Below are positions 1 to 8,470 of a stretch of 64,000 nucleotides of DNA, in pieces. Numbering within the stretch: position 1 is the first letter of the stretch; each line of letters opens with the position of its first letter. The translations under genes were made by a program, and so were the position numbers. Where the stretch lies: assembly GCA_039811185.1 (NCBI GenBank), contig JBDHYF010000002.1, forward strand, positions 124,001-188,000, written 5' to 3'. The notes under the pieces were generated by a model. The model made no database searches and had not been told where the DNA came from. It saw only the letters and a list, made by a program, of their open reading frames with translations. This stretch comes from JAEZDR01 sp039811185. Its GTDB lineage: Bacteria; Bacteroidota; Bacteroidia; Chitinophagales; Chitinophagaceae.

Positions 1-1
1 A

Positions 2-88
2 ACTGAGTCGCGTGATACATTCATTCAAAAATATTCTCGTTCTGGAGTTTCCGACCAATTAGCGGCATCCATCCTCAACTATCTCTAA
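2..88 (+). CDS. C-terminal end of an unidentified protein (partial, 5' truncated by the window)
   Basis: An open frame enters from the left edge and stops at the TAA at 86-88. That stop overlaps the ATG of the next gene in a TAATG junction, which indicates translational coupling. Only 28 residues are visible, ending in ILNYL, and no motif is recognisable. The setting is a sugar-nucleotide operon, so it is probably another polysaccharide or heptose-pathway gene, but this cannot be decided from the fragment. Confidence 0.6.
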   Translation, partial: TESRDTFIQKYSRSGVSDQLAASILNYL

Positions 89-777
89 TGCAATCCATTA
101 TACTTGCAGGCGGCTTCGGCATAAGGCTGCAGAAAATTGTTAGCAACGTTCCCAAACCTCTCGCTCCGGTAAACGGCAAACCGTTTCTACATTATGTCAT
201 TGCCCAACTCCGTCAATACCATTGTACGAAGTATGTGTTTTCGCTTTACCATAAAGCACATCAAATCGAAGATTTTATAAACGAGAGTTATCCGCAGCTT
301 CCTGCCGCTTTTGTAACCGAGCCACAGCCTCTCGGCACAGGAGGCGCGCTTAAATTTGCCCTTCATCATACAACGGATTCAGACGTGCTGGTGGTAAACG
401 CGGATACCTTCGCCGACGTTGATATTTCTGCCATGCACGAATTTCATCTTCAAAAAAAAGCAGACTGTACCATCGCCGTAAAAGAGATGACCAACTTCTG
501 CCGATACGGCGCAGTATCGTTTCAGCCGGATGGAAGAATTACAGCTTTCGAGGAAAAGAAAAGCCTGCAACAGGGATATATCAACGCCGGATACCTTATC
601 ATAAACCGAAACTTGTTTGCAGATTTCGACAAAGAAATTTTCAACTTCGAAACAGGATTTTTAATCCACAACATAACGCGCTTAAACCTGTTTGCTTTTC
701 CTTTTAAAAATACATTTATTGACATTGGTGTGGAAGAAGACTACCTTCTTGCACAACAGCTATTTATAAACCATTAG
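88..777 (+). CDS. Sugar-phosphate nucleotidyltransferase, HddC-like (D-glycero-D-manno-heptose 1-phosphate guanylyltransferase type)
   Basis: This 229-residue protein has the nucleotidyltransferase fold of HddC/RmlA enzymes, which join a sugar 1-phosphate to an NTP. The N-terminal nucleotide-binding loop reads LAGGFGIRL at residues 6-14, followed by VPKPLAPV with the conserved lysine. A GTGGAL segment lies near residue 84 and a VNADTF metal-binding segment near residue 104. The usual loop is GxGTRL; here the threonine is isoleucine (ATA codon), which is unusual. Length is normal for HddC, and VPKPLAPV favours heptose-1-P guanylyltransferases over RmlA. It starts in the TAATG overlap with the upstream gene and lies 6 nt before gmd, so GDP-heptose and GDP-fucose synthesis may be co-expressed. 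Exact sugar specificity is inferred. Confidence 0.75.
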   Translation: MQSIILAGGFGIRLQKIVSNVPKPLAPVNGKPFLHYVIAQLRQYHCTKYVFSLYHKAHQIEDFINESYPQLPAAFVTEPQPLGTGGALKFALHHTTDSDVLVVNADTFADVDISAMHEFHLQKKADCTIAVKEMTNFCRYGAVSFQPDGRITAFEEKKSLQQGYINAGYLIINRNLFADFDKEIFNFETGFLIHNITRLNLFAFPFKNTFIDIGVEEDYLLAQQLFINH

Positions 778-783
778 TTCATT

Positions 784-1896
784 ATGAAAACTGCTTTAAT
801 CACCGGCATTACGGGCCAGGATGGCGCCTATCTTGCCGACCTGCTGCTCGAAAAAGGCTATTTTGTACATGGTGTAAAAAGACGAACGTCTTTATTTAAC
901 ACCGACCGGATTGACCATCTGTACCAGGACCCGCACGAAAAAGACATCCGCTTTAAACTGCATTTCGGCGACCTCACCGACTCCACCAACCTCATCCGGA
1001 TTATTCAGGAAGTGCAGCCCGACGAAATCTATAATCTCGCCGCCATGAGCCACGTAAAGGTGAGCTTCGACACACCCGAATACACCGCAAATGCCGATGG
1101 CATAGGCACATTGCGAATTCTGGAGGCCGTACGCATTTTAGGACTTACCCAAAAAACAAAAATATATCAGGCATCCACCTCCGAACTCTATGGGTTGGTG
1201 CAGGAAGTGCCACAAAAAGAAACCACTCCTTTTTATCCACGGTCGCCTTACGCCGTCGCAAAGCTGTACGCCTACTGGATTACGGTAAACTATCGCGAAG
1301 CCTATAATATGTATGCCTGTAACGGCATTTTATTTAACCACGAAAGCCCGCTGCGCGGCGAAACATTTGTTACACGCAAAGTAACCCGCGCCGTTGCAAA
1401 AATTGCGCTCGGTATGAAAGAAAAACTCTTTATGGGAAATCTTGATGCCTCCCGCGATTGGGGACACGCCAAAGATTATGTGGAAGCAATGTGGCGCATA
1501 CTGCAACAACCCAAACCGGAAGATTATGTAATTGCAACAGGCGTTACAACAAAAGTGCGCGATTTTATTTTGATGGCGTTTGCTGAAGTGGGCATTACCA
1601 TTGCATTTGAAGGCGAAGGCGTTGAGGAAAAAGGATATGTGCAGGCATGCAGCCATCCCGATTATCAGATAGAAATTGGTAAAGAAGTAGTAGCCGTAGA
1701 CCCTGCCTATTTCCGTCCCACTGAAGTGGATCTGCTCATTGGCGATGCCACCAAAGCACAACAAAAACTGGGATGGAAACCCGCTTACACCCTCGAACAA
1801 ATGGTGGCAGAAATGGTGGAGCACGACGTGAAACTATTCAGTGCCGACCGCTACCTGAAAGCAGCCGGCTACAGCATAAAAAACTATTTTGAGTAA
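784..1896 (+). CDS. gmd: GDP-mannose 4,6-dehydratase
   Basis: Gmd converts GDP-D-mannose to GDP-4-keto-6-deoxy-D-mannose, the first step to GDP-L-fucose and related deoxysugars. The 370-residue protein is full length. The extended-SDR dinucleotide motif GITGQDGAYL is at residues 8-17, the specificity segment RRTSLFNTDRI follows near residue 33, the serine/threonine region ASTSELYG is near residue 130, and the catalytic YxxxK lies in SPYAVAK near residue 157. The next gene, fcl, starts inside this gene's stop codon (TAATG at 1894-1898), so the two consecutive enzymes of the pathway are translationally coupled. Identity is secure. Confidence 0.97.
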   Translation: MKTALITGITGQDGAYLADLLLEKGYFVHGVKRRTSLFNTDRIDHLYQDPHEKDIRFKLHFGDLTDSTNLIRIIQEVQPDEIYNLAAMSHVKVSFDTPEYTANADGIGTLRILEAVRILGLTQKTKIYQASTSELYGLVQEVPQKETTPFYPRSPYAVAKLYAYWITVNYREAYNMYACNGILFNHESPLRGETFVTRKVTRAVAKIALGMKEKLFMGNLDASRDWGHAKDYVEAMWRILQQPKPEDYVIATGVTTKVRDFILMAFAEVGITIAFEGEGVEEKGYVQACSHPDYQIEIGKEVVAVDPAYFRPTEVDLLIGDATKAQQKLGWKPAYTLEQMVAEMVEHDVKLFSADRYLKAAGYSIKNYFE

Positions 1897-2822
1897 TGGA
1901 GCTGCAAAGTAAAATTTACGTGGCAGGCCACCGCGGAATGGCCGGATCGGCCATCGTAAGAAAGTTGAAGCATAAAGGCTTCAACAACATTATTGAACGA
2001 ACATCGTCCGAGTTAGACCTCCGGAACCAACAGGCAGTGAATGATTTTTTCGCTGAAGTAAAACCCGACTATGTTTTTCTTGCGGCCGCCAAAGTGGGCG
2101 GTATCCTTGCCAACAACACCTATCGCGCAGAGTTTATTTACGACAACCTGATGATGGAGTGCAACGTAATGCACGCCGCCATGCAACATCAAACAAAAAA
2201 GCTTTTATTTCTCGGCTCGTCCTGCATCTATCCAAAGCTTGCACCGCAGCCGTTAAAAGAAGCGTATTTGCTTACCGGCGAACTCGAGCCCACCAATCAG
2301 CCCTACGCCATTGCAAAAATTGCCGGCATCGAACTCTGTAACGCATACCGCCATCAGTACGGCTGCAACTTCATTTCTGTGATGCCAACCAATTTATATG
2401 GCCCTAACGATAATTACGACCTCCATAATTCACACGTACTTCCGGCCATGCTTCGGAAGTTTATTACAGCAAAAAAAACAGGCGCGCCAACGGTAGAAAT
2501 CTGGGGAACGGGTAAACCAAGAAGAGAATTTCTTTATGTGGACGACCTTGCCGATGCCCTTGTGTTTTTAATGCAGGAGTATAATGAAGAAGGATTTGTA
2601 AATATTGGCGTTGGGAACGACATATCGATAGAAGAACTTGCGCTGCTGATTCAGGACATTACGCAGTATAAAGGAAAGATTATTTTTGACACCTCCAAAC
2701 CGGACGGCACGCCACGAAAACTAATGGACGTTTCCAGGCTGACCGCTCTCGGATGGAAGGCTCAAACATCGCTCAAAGAAGGTATTGAAAAAGTGTATCA
2801 TTCAGTAAAAGATCAGTTTTAA
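1896..2822 (+). CDS. fcl: GDP-L-fucose synthase (GDP-4-keto-6-deoxy-D-mannose 3,5-epimerase/4-reductase)
   Basis: Fcl (WcaG) epimerises and reduces the Gmd product with NADPH to give GDP-L-fucose. The 308-residue protein carries the N-terminal GHRGMAGSAIVRKL Rossmann loop, the SSCIYP segment near residue 108 and the catalytic YxxxK in QPYAIAK near residue 137. Length is typical (about 310-320). It overlaps the gmd stop codon by one base and is followed after 2 nt by rfbB. The conserved adjacency to gmd supports the call. Confidence 0.97.
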   Translation: MELQSKIYVAGHRGMAGSAIVRKLKHKGFNNIIERTSSELDLRNQQAVNDFFAEVKPDYVFLAAAKVGGILANNTYRAEFIYDNLMMECNVMHAAMQHQTKKLLFLGSSCIYPKLAPQPLKEAYLLTGELEPTNQPYAIAKIAGIELCNAYRHQYGCNFISVMPTNLYGPNDNYDLHNSHVLPAMLRKFITAKKTGAPTVEIWGTGKPRREFLYVDDLADALVFLMQEYNEEGFVNIGVGNDISIEELALLIQDITQYKGKIIFDTSKPDGTPRKLMDVSRLTALGWKAQTSLKEGIEKVYHSVKDQF

Positions 2823-2824
2823 AC

Positions 2825-3877
2825 ATGAAGCATATTATCATAACCGGTGGCGCCGGATTCATCGGATCGCATGTGGTGCGGCTCTTCGTAACCAAATATC
2901 CGCAGTACAAAATCATTAACCTCGATGCACTTACCTACGCAGGTAACCTGGAAAACCTGAAAGACATCGAAGACGCGCCCAATTACTTTTTTGAACGCGC
3001 CGACATTCTCCAACCGGAAAAACTCGACGAAATTTTTAAAAAGTACGATGTCACTGATGTCATCCATCTCGCCGCTGAATCCCACGTGGACCGCTCCATC
3101 CTTTCGCCAATGGATTTCATCTTCACCAACGTTGTGGGTACCGTAAACCTGCTCAACATTGCCAAAGCATATTGGAAAAACAATTTAAATCAACATCGCT
3201 TTTACCACGTTTCTACCGACGAGGTCTACGGCACTTTGGGCGAAACAGGTTTCTTCACCGAAACAACTCCTTATTCTCCCAACTCGCCCTATTCCGCAAG
3301 TAAGGCATCGTCCGACCATTTTGTGCGCGCTTACGGCGAAACCTACGGAATGAACTACGTTATTTCAAACTGTTCCAACAACTACGGCCCCAATCATTTC
3401 CCGGAAAAACTGATTCCCCTCTTCATCAATAACATCATTCAGAAAAAACCCTTGCCGGTTTATGGCGATGGAAGAAATACCCGCGACTGGTTGTATGTCA
3501 TCGATCATGCCCGTGCAATCGACCTCGTTTTTCATGAAGGAAAAACACACGAAACCTACAACATCGGCGGCTTCAACGAATGGAAAAACATCGACCTCGT
3601 AAAACTGCTTTGCACACTGATGGATGAAAAATTAAATAGGAATAAAGGCGAAAGTGAGGCGCTGATCACTTACGTAAAAGACCGCCCCGGGCACGATTGG
3701 CGCTACGCAATCGACGCATCTAAAATAAACAAAACCTTAGGATGGAAGCCCTCCGTAACCTTCGAAGAAGGCCTCAGCAAAACAATAGACTGGTATTTGC
3801 AAAACGCTGAATGGCTTCAAAACGTTACATCAGGCGCATATCAACAATATTATCAAACCCAATACGAAGAAAGATAA
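2825..3877 (+). CDS. rfbB: dTDP-glucose 4,6-dehydratase
   Basis: RfbB (RmlB) dehydrates dTDP-D-glucose to dTDP-4-keto-6-deoxyglucose, the second step of dTDP-L-rhamnose synthesis. The 350-residue protein has the GGAGFIGSHVV NAD loop at residues 7-17, the DALTYAGN segment typical of RmlB, STDEVYG near residue 130 and the catalytic YxxxK in SPYSASKASSDH near residue 155. Its stop (TAA 3875-3877) overlaps the rfbC start codon. It is the first of three rhamnose-pathway genes here (order B, C, A). Confidence 0.97.
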   Translation: MKHIIITGGAGFIGSHVVRLFVTKYPQYKIINLDALTYAGNLENLKDIEDAPNYFFERADILQPEKLDEIFKKYDVTDVIHLAAESHVDRSILSPMDFIFTNVVGTVNLLNIAKAYWKNNLNQHRFYHVSTDEVYGTLGETGFFTETTPYSPNSPYSASKASSDHFVRAYGETYGMNYVISNCSNNYGPNHFPEKLIPLFINNIIQKKPLPVYGDGRNTRDWLYVIDHARAIDLVFHEGKTHETYNIGGFNEWKNIDLVKLLCTLMDEKLNRNKGESEALITYVKDRPGHDWRYAIDASKINKTLGWKPSVTFEEGLSKTIDWYLQNAEWLQNVTSGAYQQYYQTQYEER

Positions 3878-4428
3878 TGAGAGCGGAAGCAACAAAAATT
3901 AAAGATTGCTTTATCATTCACGACACTGTTTTTAAAGATGACCGCGGCTATTTTTTCGAAAGCTTCAACAAACAAAAATTTGCGGCAGCTACAGGTCTTG
4001 AAGTGGATTTTGTACAAGACAACCAGTCGAAATCTACACACGGCGTTTTGCGTGGCCTGCACTTTCAAACCGGCGAGTGGGCACAGGCAAAACTTGTAAG
4101 GGTGCTGAAAGGTAAAGTGCTCGATGTGGTGGTAGACCTGCGCAGAAATTCGCCCACATTCGGCCAGCACGTTGCGGTTGAATTATCCGAAGATTCGCAC
4201 ACACAATTTTTTGTTCCGCGCGGCCTTGCACACGGCTTTGTTGTGCTAAGCGAAGAATCCGTGTTTTTTTACAAATGCGATAACTACTACAACAAAGCGT
4301 CAGAAGGCGGCCTGTTATATAACGATACCGCTTTGGGAATCGACTGGAAAATTGATTTATCCAAAGTAGTTCTTTCAGAAAAAGATCAACTCAATCCCGC
4401 CCTCGCTCAACTCACTCAAACATTTTAG
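3877..4428 (+). CDS. rfbC: dTDP-4-dehydrorhamnose 3,5-epimerase
   Basis: RfbC (RmlC) epimerises C3 and C5 of dTDP-4-keto-6-deoxyglucose. The start is placed at the ATG at 3877, inside a TAATG overlap with rfbB. A longer in-frame reading from 3811 would add 22 residues that overlap rfbB and do not belong to the family. The resulting 183-residue protein matches the usual length. The cupin core contains FVQDNQSKS, the VLRGLHFQ segment with the catalytic histidine, and FVPRGLAHGFVVLSE. The C-terminal GGLLYNDTALGIDW stretch is also family-typical. It lies 1 nt before rfbA. Confidence 0.96.
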   Translation: MRAEATKIKDCFIIHDTVFKDDRGYFFESFNKQKFAAATGLEVDFVQDNQSKSTHGVLRGLHFQTGEWAQAKLVRVLKGKVLDVVVDLRRNSPTFGQHVAVELSEDSHTQFFVPRGLAHGFVVLSEESVFFYKCDNYYNKASEGGLLYNDTALGIDWKIDLSKVVLSEKDQLNPALAQLTQTF

Positions 4429-4429
4429 T

Positions 4430-5290
4430 ATGAAAGGAATTATTCTCGCCGGCGGCTCCGGAACAAGGCTGTATCCCATCACAAAAGCCATTTCCAAACA
4501 GCTCATGCCCATCTACGACAAGCCAATGATTTACTATCCATTGTCGGTGCTGATGCTCGCCGGGATAAAAGATGTTTTAATCATCACCACGCCGGAAGAT
4601 GCTCCGCAGTTTGAACGCCTGCTTGGCGATGGCAGCGAGCTGGGATGCAACTTTAACTATGCTGTGCAGCACGTTCCCAACGGCCTTGCGCAGGCATTTG
4701 TAATCGGCGACACATTTATCGGAAACGATAAGGCGGCCCTTATATTGGGCGACAATATTTTTTACGGATCAGGCTTCAGTAACCTCGTAAGCTCCTTCAA
4801 TAACGTGGACGGTGCAGCCATCTTCGCATACGAAGTAAGCGATCCCGAGCGTTACGGCGTTGTGGAATTCGATGATAGAAAAATGGCCGTTAGCATTGAA
4901 GAAAAACCGCAGCAGCCGAAATCGAATTTTGCAGTTCCTGGCTTGTATTTTTACGATAACGAAGTAGTAAAGATTGCAAAAGAAATTAAACCTTCCGCAC
5001 GCGGCGAATACGAAATTACCGACGTAAACCGGGTGTATCTCGAAAACAAAAAGCTTCATGTGGGTATCATGGATCGCGGAACGGCCTGGCTCGACACCGG
5101 CACCTTCGACTCGCTCAGCGATGCATCCGAATTCGTTCGCGTAATCGAAAAAAGACAAGGTCATAAAATCGGATGTATTGAAGAAGTTGCTTATCGCAAA
5201 GGCTTCATCAACCACAGCCAGTTAATGCATCTTGCCGAAAAATACAGCAAAAGCGGATACGGCCATTATCTCAAAAATGTACGGTTGTAA
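4430..5290 (+). CDS. rfbA: Glucose-1-phosphate thymidylyltransferase
   Basis: RfbA (RmlA) makes dTDP-glucose from glucose 1-phosphate and dTTP. The 286-residue protein has the canonical GGSGTRLYPIT loop at residues 8-18 and KQLMPIYDKPMIYYPLS straight after, with GDNIFYG near residue 108 as the metal and nucleotide site. Length is standard. It is the last gene of the polysaccharide operon and is followed by a strong intrinsic terminator. The fourth rhamnose enzyme, rfbD, is not present in this window, so it must be elsewhere or the pathway feeds a different deoxysugar. Confidence 0.97.
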   Translation: MKGIILAGGSGTRLYPITKAISKQLMPIYDKPMIYYPLSVLMLAGIKDVLIITTPEDAPQFERLLGDGSELGCNFNYAVQHVPNGLAQAFVIGDTFIGNDKAALILGDNIFYGSGFSNLVSSFNNVDGAAIFAYEVSDPERYGVVEFDDRKMAVSIEEKPQQPKSNFAVPGLYFYDNEVVKIAKEIKPSARGEYEITDVNRVYLENKKLHVGIMDRGTAWLDTGTFDSLSDASEFVRVIEKRQGHKIGCIEEVAYRKGFINHSQLMHLAEKYSKSGYGHYLKNVRL

Positions 5291-5320
5291 AACAAATTGT
5301 AAACAATAAAAATCTTCTGA

Positions 5321-5348
5321 AAGCCGCACCCAATGCGGCTTTTGTTTT
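5321..5348 (+). terminator. Rho-independent terminator of the polysaccharide operon
   Basis: A perfect 8-bp stem, AAGCCGCA (5321-5328) and TGCGGCTT (5334-5341), with a 5-nt loop, is followed by a T-rich tail TTGTTTTA. It sits 30 nt after the rfbA stop and ahead of the convergent feoB gene. The remaining sequence to 5453 shows no gene. Confidence 0.88.
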
Positions 5349-5453
5349 ATATCGATATTTTTATGTGGTCGGCTTTTAGCTCGTTCTTCATCGTCCCCCG
5401 TGTCACTCACTGCAAGGCTCAGCCCGCTTATCGGCAGGCATCCGTGCGATAAA

Positions 5454-7574
5454 TTACCGCAGAATCTGATACACGGCCATGCTCACCAAATAAGCAATCA
5501 AGGTCATGTATCCCAACTGTATCAGCGGCCACTTCCAGGTTTTTGTTTCGCGCTTTACCACGGCTACGGTACTCATGCACTGCATTGCGAGCAGGTAAAA
5601 AAACATTAATGAAAAAGCCGTTGCCAGCGTATATACTTTCGATCCGTCGGGCCAGGTGGCCAACTGCATTTTCTGACGGAGCGAGAGGTTCGTGTCGTCT
5701 TCTTCCACACTGTACAGTGTGGCCATGGTGCCTACAAACAACTCGCGTGCGGCAAAAGAGGTAATCAGTGCAATACCGATTTTCCAGTCGTAACCGAGCG
5801 GCTTTATTGCCGGCTCTATGGTTTTACCAAGAATGCCCGCATAGGAATTTTCCAGTTTTTTGCTGTTATAAGCCCGCGTAAGTTCCGCCTTCTCCGCTTC
5901 AGATGCGGTTGCCATCGCCGCTTCATAGCTGTTGTGTACGGCCTCCATGCGGTTGCCGGGCCCGTACGAACTCAAAAACCATAAAACCAAACTCAAAACC
6001 ATAATCACCTTTCCCACTTCAACCACAAAAATCTTTGCTTTCTCAATCATGGTGGTGATTACATTTTTCCATCGCGGAGCACGATATGTGGGAAGCTCAA
6101 GAATAAAAAAGCTTTTCTCGTTCAGCTTTACAAACCATTTTAAAACGGTGCTCACCAGCAGCGCCACAACAACGCCCGCCATATAAAGCATCATCATAAT
6201 TAAGCCCTGCAAGCTCAGGAAACCAAAGTAGTACGTATCGGGCACCACCAGCGCAATTAAAATGGTGTAAACCGGCAGCCTTGCGCTGCAACTCATAAAC
6301 GGCGTTACCAATATTGTGAGCAGCCGCTCTTTTTTGTTCTCAATATTTCTGGCGCTCATAATAGCCGGTACCGCACAGGCAAACCCGCTGATCATCGGCA
6401 TTACGCTTTTTCCGTTAAGCCCGCTTTTGCGCATCAGCTTATCGCTTAAAAAGCTGATCCTTGCCATGTATCCGCTATCTTCCAAAATCGTAATCAACCC
6501 AAACAATATCATTATCTGCGGAATAAATACGAGAATTCCGCCGAGGCCCGCAACGAGGCCGTTTACAATTAAATCGCTCCACCACGCTTCGGGTAACTGA
6601 ACGCTTAAAAATCCGGCAAGGGCAGCAAAGCCGTTTTCTATCAGCTCCATTGGATACTGAGCCAGCCAAAAAATGCTTTGAAACAACAAAAACAATACAG
6701 CCGTTAAAATTAAATAGCCCCAAACTCGGTGCAGCAGAATATTGTCGAGCTTTTCGGTAAACAGCTTTTTTTGCAGCGGATCGGGCTCCACCACATTTTG
6801 CTGCATAATTTGTTTAATGCGCGTATACCGCATTAAAATTTCTTCTGCCTGCGTTTTGGTGGCGTTAAACTTATACGTTGTTTTGATTTCTTCGTAGGCC
6901 TTGTGAAATGCCGATTCCGGCGGAAAATGATCGTGGTTGATAAGGCTGTGAACGGTGGCATAATCGCTTTTATGCGGCTGTAAATTCTTCGTGGCCTCAA
7001 TAGCTTCGGGTGCAAGAGTTTTGTTGTCAATGAAATCGCGAAGCGGCGCTGCATACTTGTTTTCTGCTGTTTGTGCCAGTGCCTTTTTCAGCGCAGGAAT
7101 TCCTTTGTTTTTGCGCGCATTAATGGCCACCACCGGCACGCCGAGCTCGGTTTGAAGGCCCGCAATATCAATTTCAATTCCTTTTTTTCTTGCAAGGTCC
7201 GTCATGGACAATGCCACAACTACAGGAATTTTTAAGTCGATAATCTGACTGCAGAAAAGAAGGTTTCGCTTTAGGTTACTTGCGTCGGCAACGAGCAAAA
7301 CAACCTGCGGATGGATGTCTTTGTCGGCATTCATCAACACCTTATAAGCTACCCATTCGTCTTCGCGGCGCGGGTACAAGCTGTAAGTGCCGGGAAGATC
7401 GATGATGGTTGCATCGAGTGTGGCTGAAAGGCTGCAGATTCCGGTTTTTTTATCGACGGTTACACCCGGGAAGTTGCCAACCTTTTGGTTAAGGCCGGTG
7501 AGTAAATTGAATAAAGACGATTTCCCGCTGTTGGGGTTACCTACCAATGCAATATTTAAGAGGGGCTTTGTCAT
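5454..7574 (-). CDS. feoB: Ferrous iron transporter FeoB
   Basis: FeoB is an inner-membrane Fe2+ transporter with an N-terminal G domain. The ATG at 7574 is chosen (706 residues) over an upstream TTG at 7586. G1 is GNPNSGKSS near residues 12-20, G3 is DLPGTYSL near residue 57, followed by a helical GDI-like domain and about eight membrane segments. Both gate motifs are visible: CAVPAIMSARN with PFMSCSARLPVY, and SFAARELFVGT near the C-terminus. The G4 motif, normally NxxD, reads ALSMTDLA, so its asparagine is serine (TCC codon). No feoA lies next to it. A perfect TAnnTTTG box lies just upstream on the minus strand, suggesting its own promoter. Confidence 0.95.
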   Translation of the reverse strand: MTKPLLNIALVGNPNSGKSSLFNLLTGLNQKVGNFPGVTVDKKTGICSLSATLDATIIDLPGTYSLYPRREDEWVAYKVLMNADKDIHPQVVLLVADASNLKRNLLFCSQIIDLKIPVVVALSMTDLARKKGIEIDIAGLQTELGVPVVAINARKNKGIPALKKALAQTAENKYAAPLRDFIDNKTLAPEAIEATKNLQPHKSDYATVHSLINHDHFPPESAFHKAYEEIKTTYKFNATKTQAEEILMRYTRIKQIMQQNVVEPDPLQKKLFTEKLDNILLHRVWGYLILTAVLFLLFQSIFWLAQYPMELIENGFAALAGFLSVQLPEAWWSDLIVNGLVAGLGGILVFIPQIMILFGLITILEDSGYMARISFLSDKLMRKSGLNGKSVMPMISGFACAVPAIMSARNIENKKERLLTILVTPFMSCSARLPVYTILIALVVPDTYYFGFLSLQGLIMMMLYMAGVVVALLVSTVLKWFVKLNEKSFFILELPTYRAPRWKNVITTMIEKAKIFVVEVGKVIMVLSLVLWFLSSYGPGNRMEAVHNSYEAAMATASEAEKAELTRAYNSKKLENSYAGILGKTIEPAIKPLGYDWKIGIALITSFAARELFVGTMATLYSVEEDDTNLSLRQKMQLATWPDGSKVYTLATAFSLMFFYLLAMQCMSTVAVVKRETKTWKWPLIQLGYMTLIAYLVSMAVYQILR

Positions 7575-7583
7575 GCTGAAAAG

Positions 7584-7591
7584 CAAATCTA
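7584..7591 (-). promoter_or_regulatory. Candidate -7 promoter element of feoB
   Basis: On the minus strand this reads TAGATTTG, a full match to the Bacteroidota TAnnTTTG box. It ends 10 nt upstream of the feoB ATG, which would give a very short or absent leader. No clear -33 TTTG is seen 19-21 nt upstream, so support is partial. Confidence 0.35.
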
Positions 7592-7651
7592 TGAGTACTC
7601 GAAAATGCCGGCTTACGAATTCGGGAAGTTAGTGCTGTAAATACGTTAAAG

Positions 7652-8419
7652 CTATACGAGTGTTGTTTCGGCAGGAATGTTTTTTAGTTTTCGTTTGTAG
7701 TTAGTAAAAAGGCTGTGCCACTGAATTTTCAACACACCTAAAACGCCCTCTTTTAAAATTCCTTTGTGCATTTTGCTTACACCTTCTTTCCGGTCGATGA
7801 AAGTGATTGGCACTTCTGCAATCTTGAAACCTAACTTCCAGGCAGCAAATTTCATTTCAATCTGGAAAGCGTATCCCACAAATTTTATGGCGTCGAAATT
7901 TAAATTTTCCAAAACCGAACGTCGGTAGCAAATAAATCCTGCGGTAGGGTCGTTTACCGGCATCCAGGTAATCATTTTTGTATAAAGCGCGCCGCCTTTT
8001 GAATAAAACCGCCTGATCCACGGCCAGTTTGCAATGCGACCTCCTTTTACATAGCGGCTTCCTATAGCAACATCGGCATCCGTTATACATGCGCGGTACA
8101 ATCTGTCAAGATCTTTCGGGTTGTGCGAAAAATCGGCATCCATCTCAAAAATGAAGTCATAGTTGTGGCGCAGCGCCCACTTAAAGCCATGAATGTAGGC
8201 AGTGCCGAGGCCCTGCTTGCCCCGCCTTTCTTCAAGAAAAAGAATACCCCGATAAACGGCAAAAAGGTCCTTCACAATTTGAGCCGTTCCATCCGGCGAG
8301 CCATCATCAATCACCAACACATGAAACTGCTGCTTTAACTGAAAAACAGCATCGAGAATACGGGTAATATTCTCCCTTTCATTGTAAGTGGGTATGATGA
8401 CTAACTTTTGCAACGGCAA
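7652..8419 (-). CDS. Polyprenol-phosphate glycosyltransferase, GT2 family (DPM1-like)
   Basis: This 255-residue protein resembles the catalytic part of dolichol/polyprenol-phosphate mannosyltransferases, which load a sugar onto a lipid carrier at the cytoplasmic face of the inner membrane. Motifs in order: VIIPTYNERENI at residues 8-19, DDGSPDGT near 38-45, the metal-binding EMDADFSHN with D94/D96, GSRYVKGG, and the acceptor-side DPTAGFICYRR. There are no C-terminal membrane helices, as in soluble DPM1. No ATG is available after the upstream in-frame stop; translation must use TTG at 8419 or 8413. It sits between the exonuclease and feoB on the minus strand with short gaps. The donor sugar cannot be told. 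Confidence 0.88.
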   Translation of the reverse strand: MPLQKLVIIPTYNERENITRILDAVFQLKQQFHVLVIDDGSPDGTAQIVKDLFAVYRGILFLEERRGKQGLGTAYIHGFKWALRHNYDFIFEMDADFSHNPKDLDRLYRACITDADVAIGSRYVKGGRIANWPWIRRFYSKGGALYTKMITWMPVNDPTAGFICYRRSVLENLNFDAIKFVGYAFQIEMKFAAWKLGFKIAEVPITFIDRKEGVSKMHKGILKEGVLGVLKIQWHSLFTNYKRKLKNIPAETTLV

Positions 8420-8470
8420 CTGTTTTATTATGGCAGCGAAAATAAGTTATCGCATCATAAGTTTATTGGC

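Noticed and set aside
1330..1824. 164-residue open frame on the minus strand inside gmd
   Set aside because: It lies wholly within a certain gene on the opposite strand, is cysteine- and histidine-rich without a domain, and has no start context; a shadow frame.
3811..3876. Upstream extension of rfbC by 22 residues
   Set aside because: It overlaps rfbB, does not fit RmlC length, and the ATG at 3877 sits in a TAATG junction like others in this operon.
5221..5410. Minus-strand open frame after rfbA
   Set aside because: It runs through the rfbA terminator hairpin and the end of rfbA, and shows no protein-like features.
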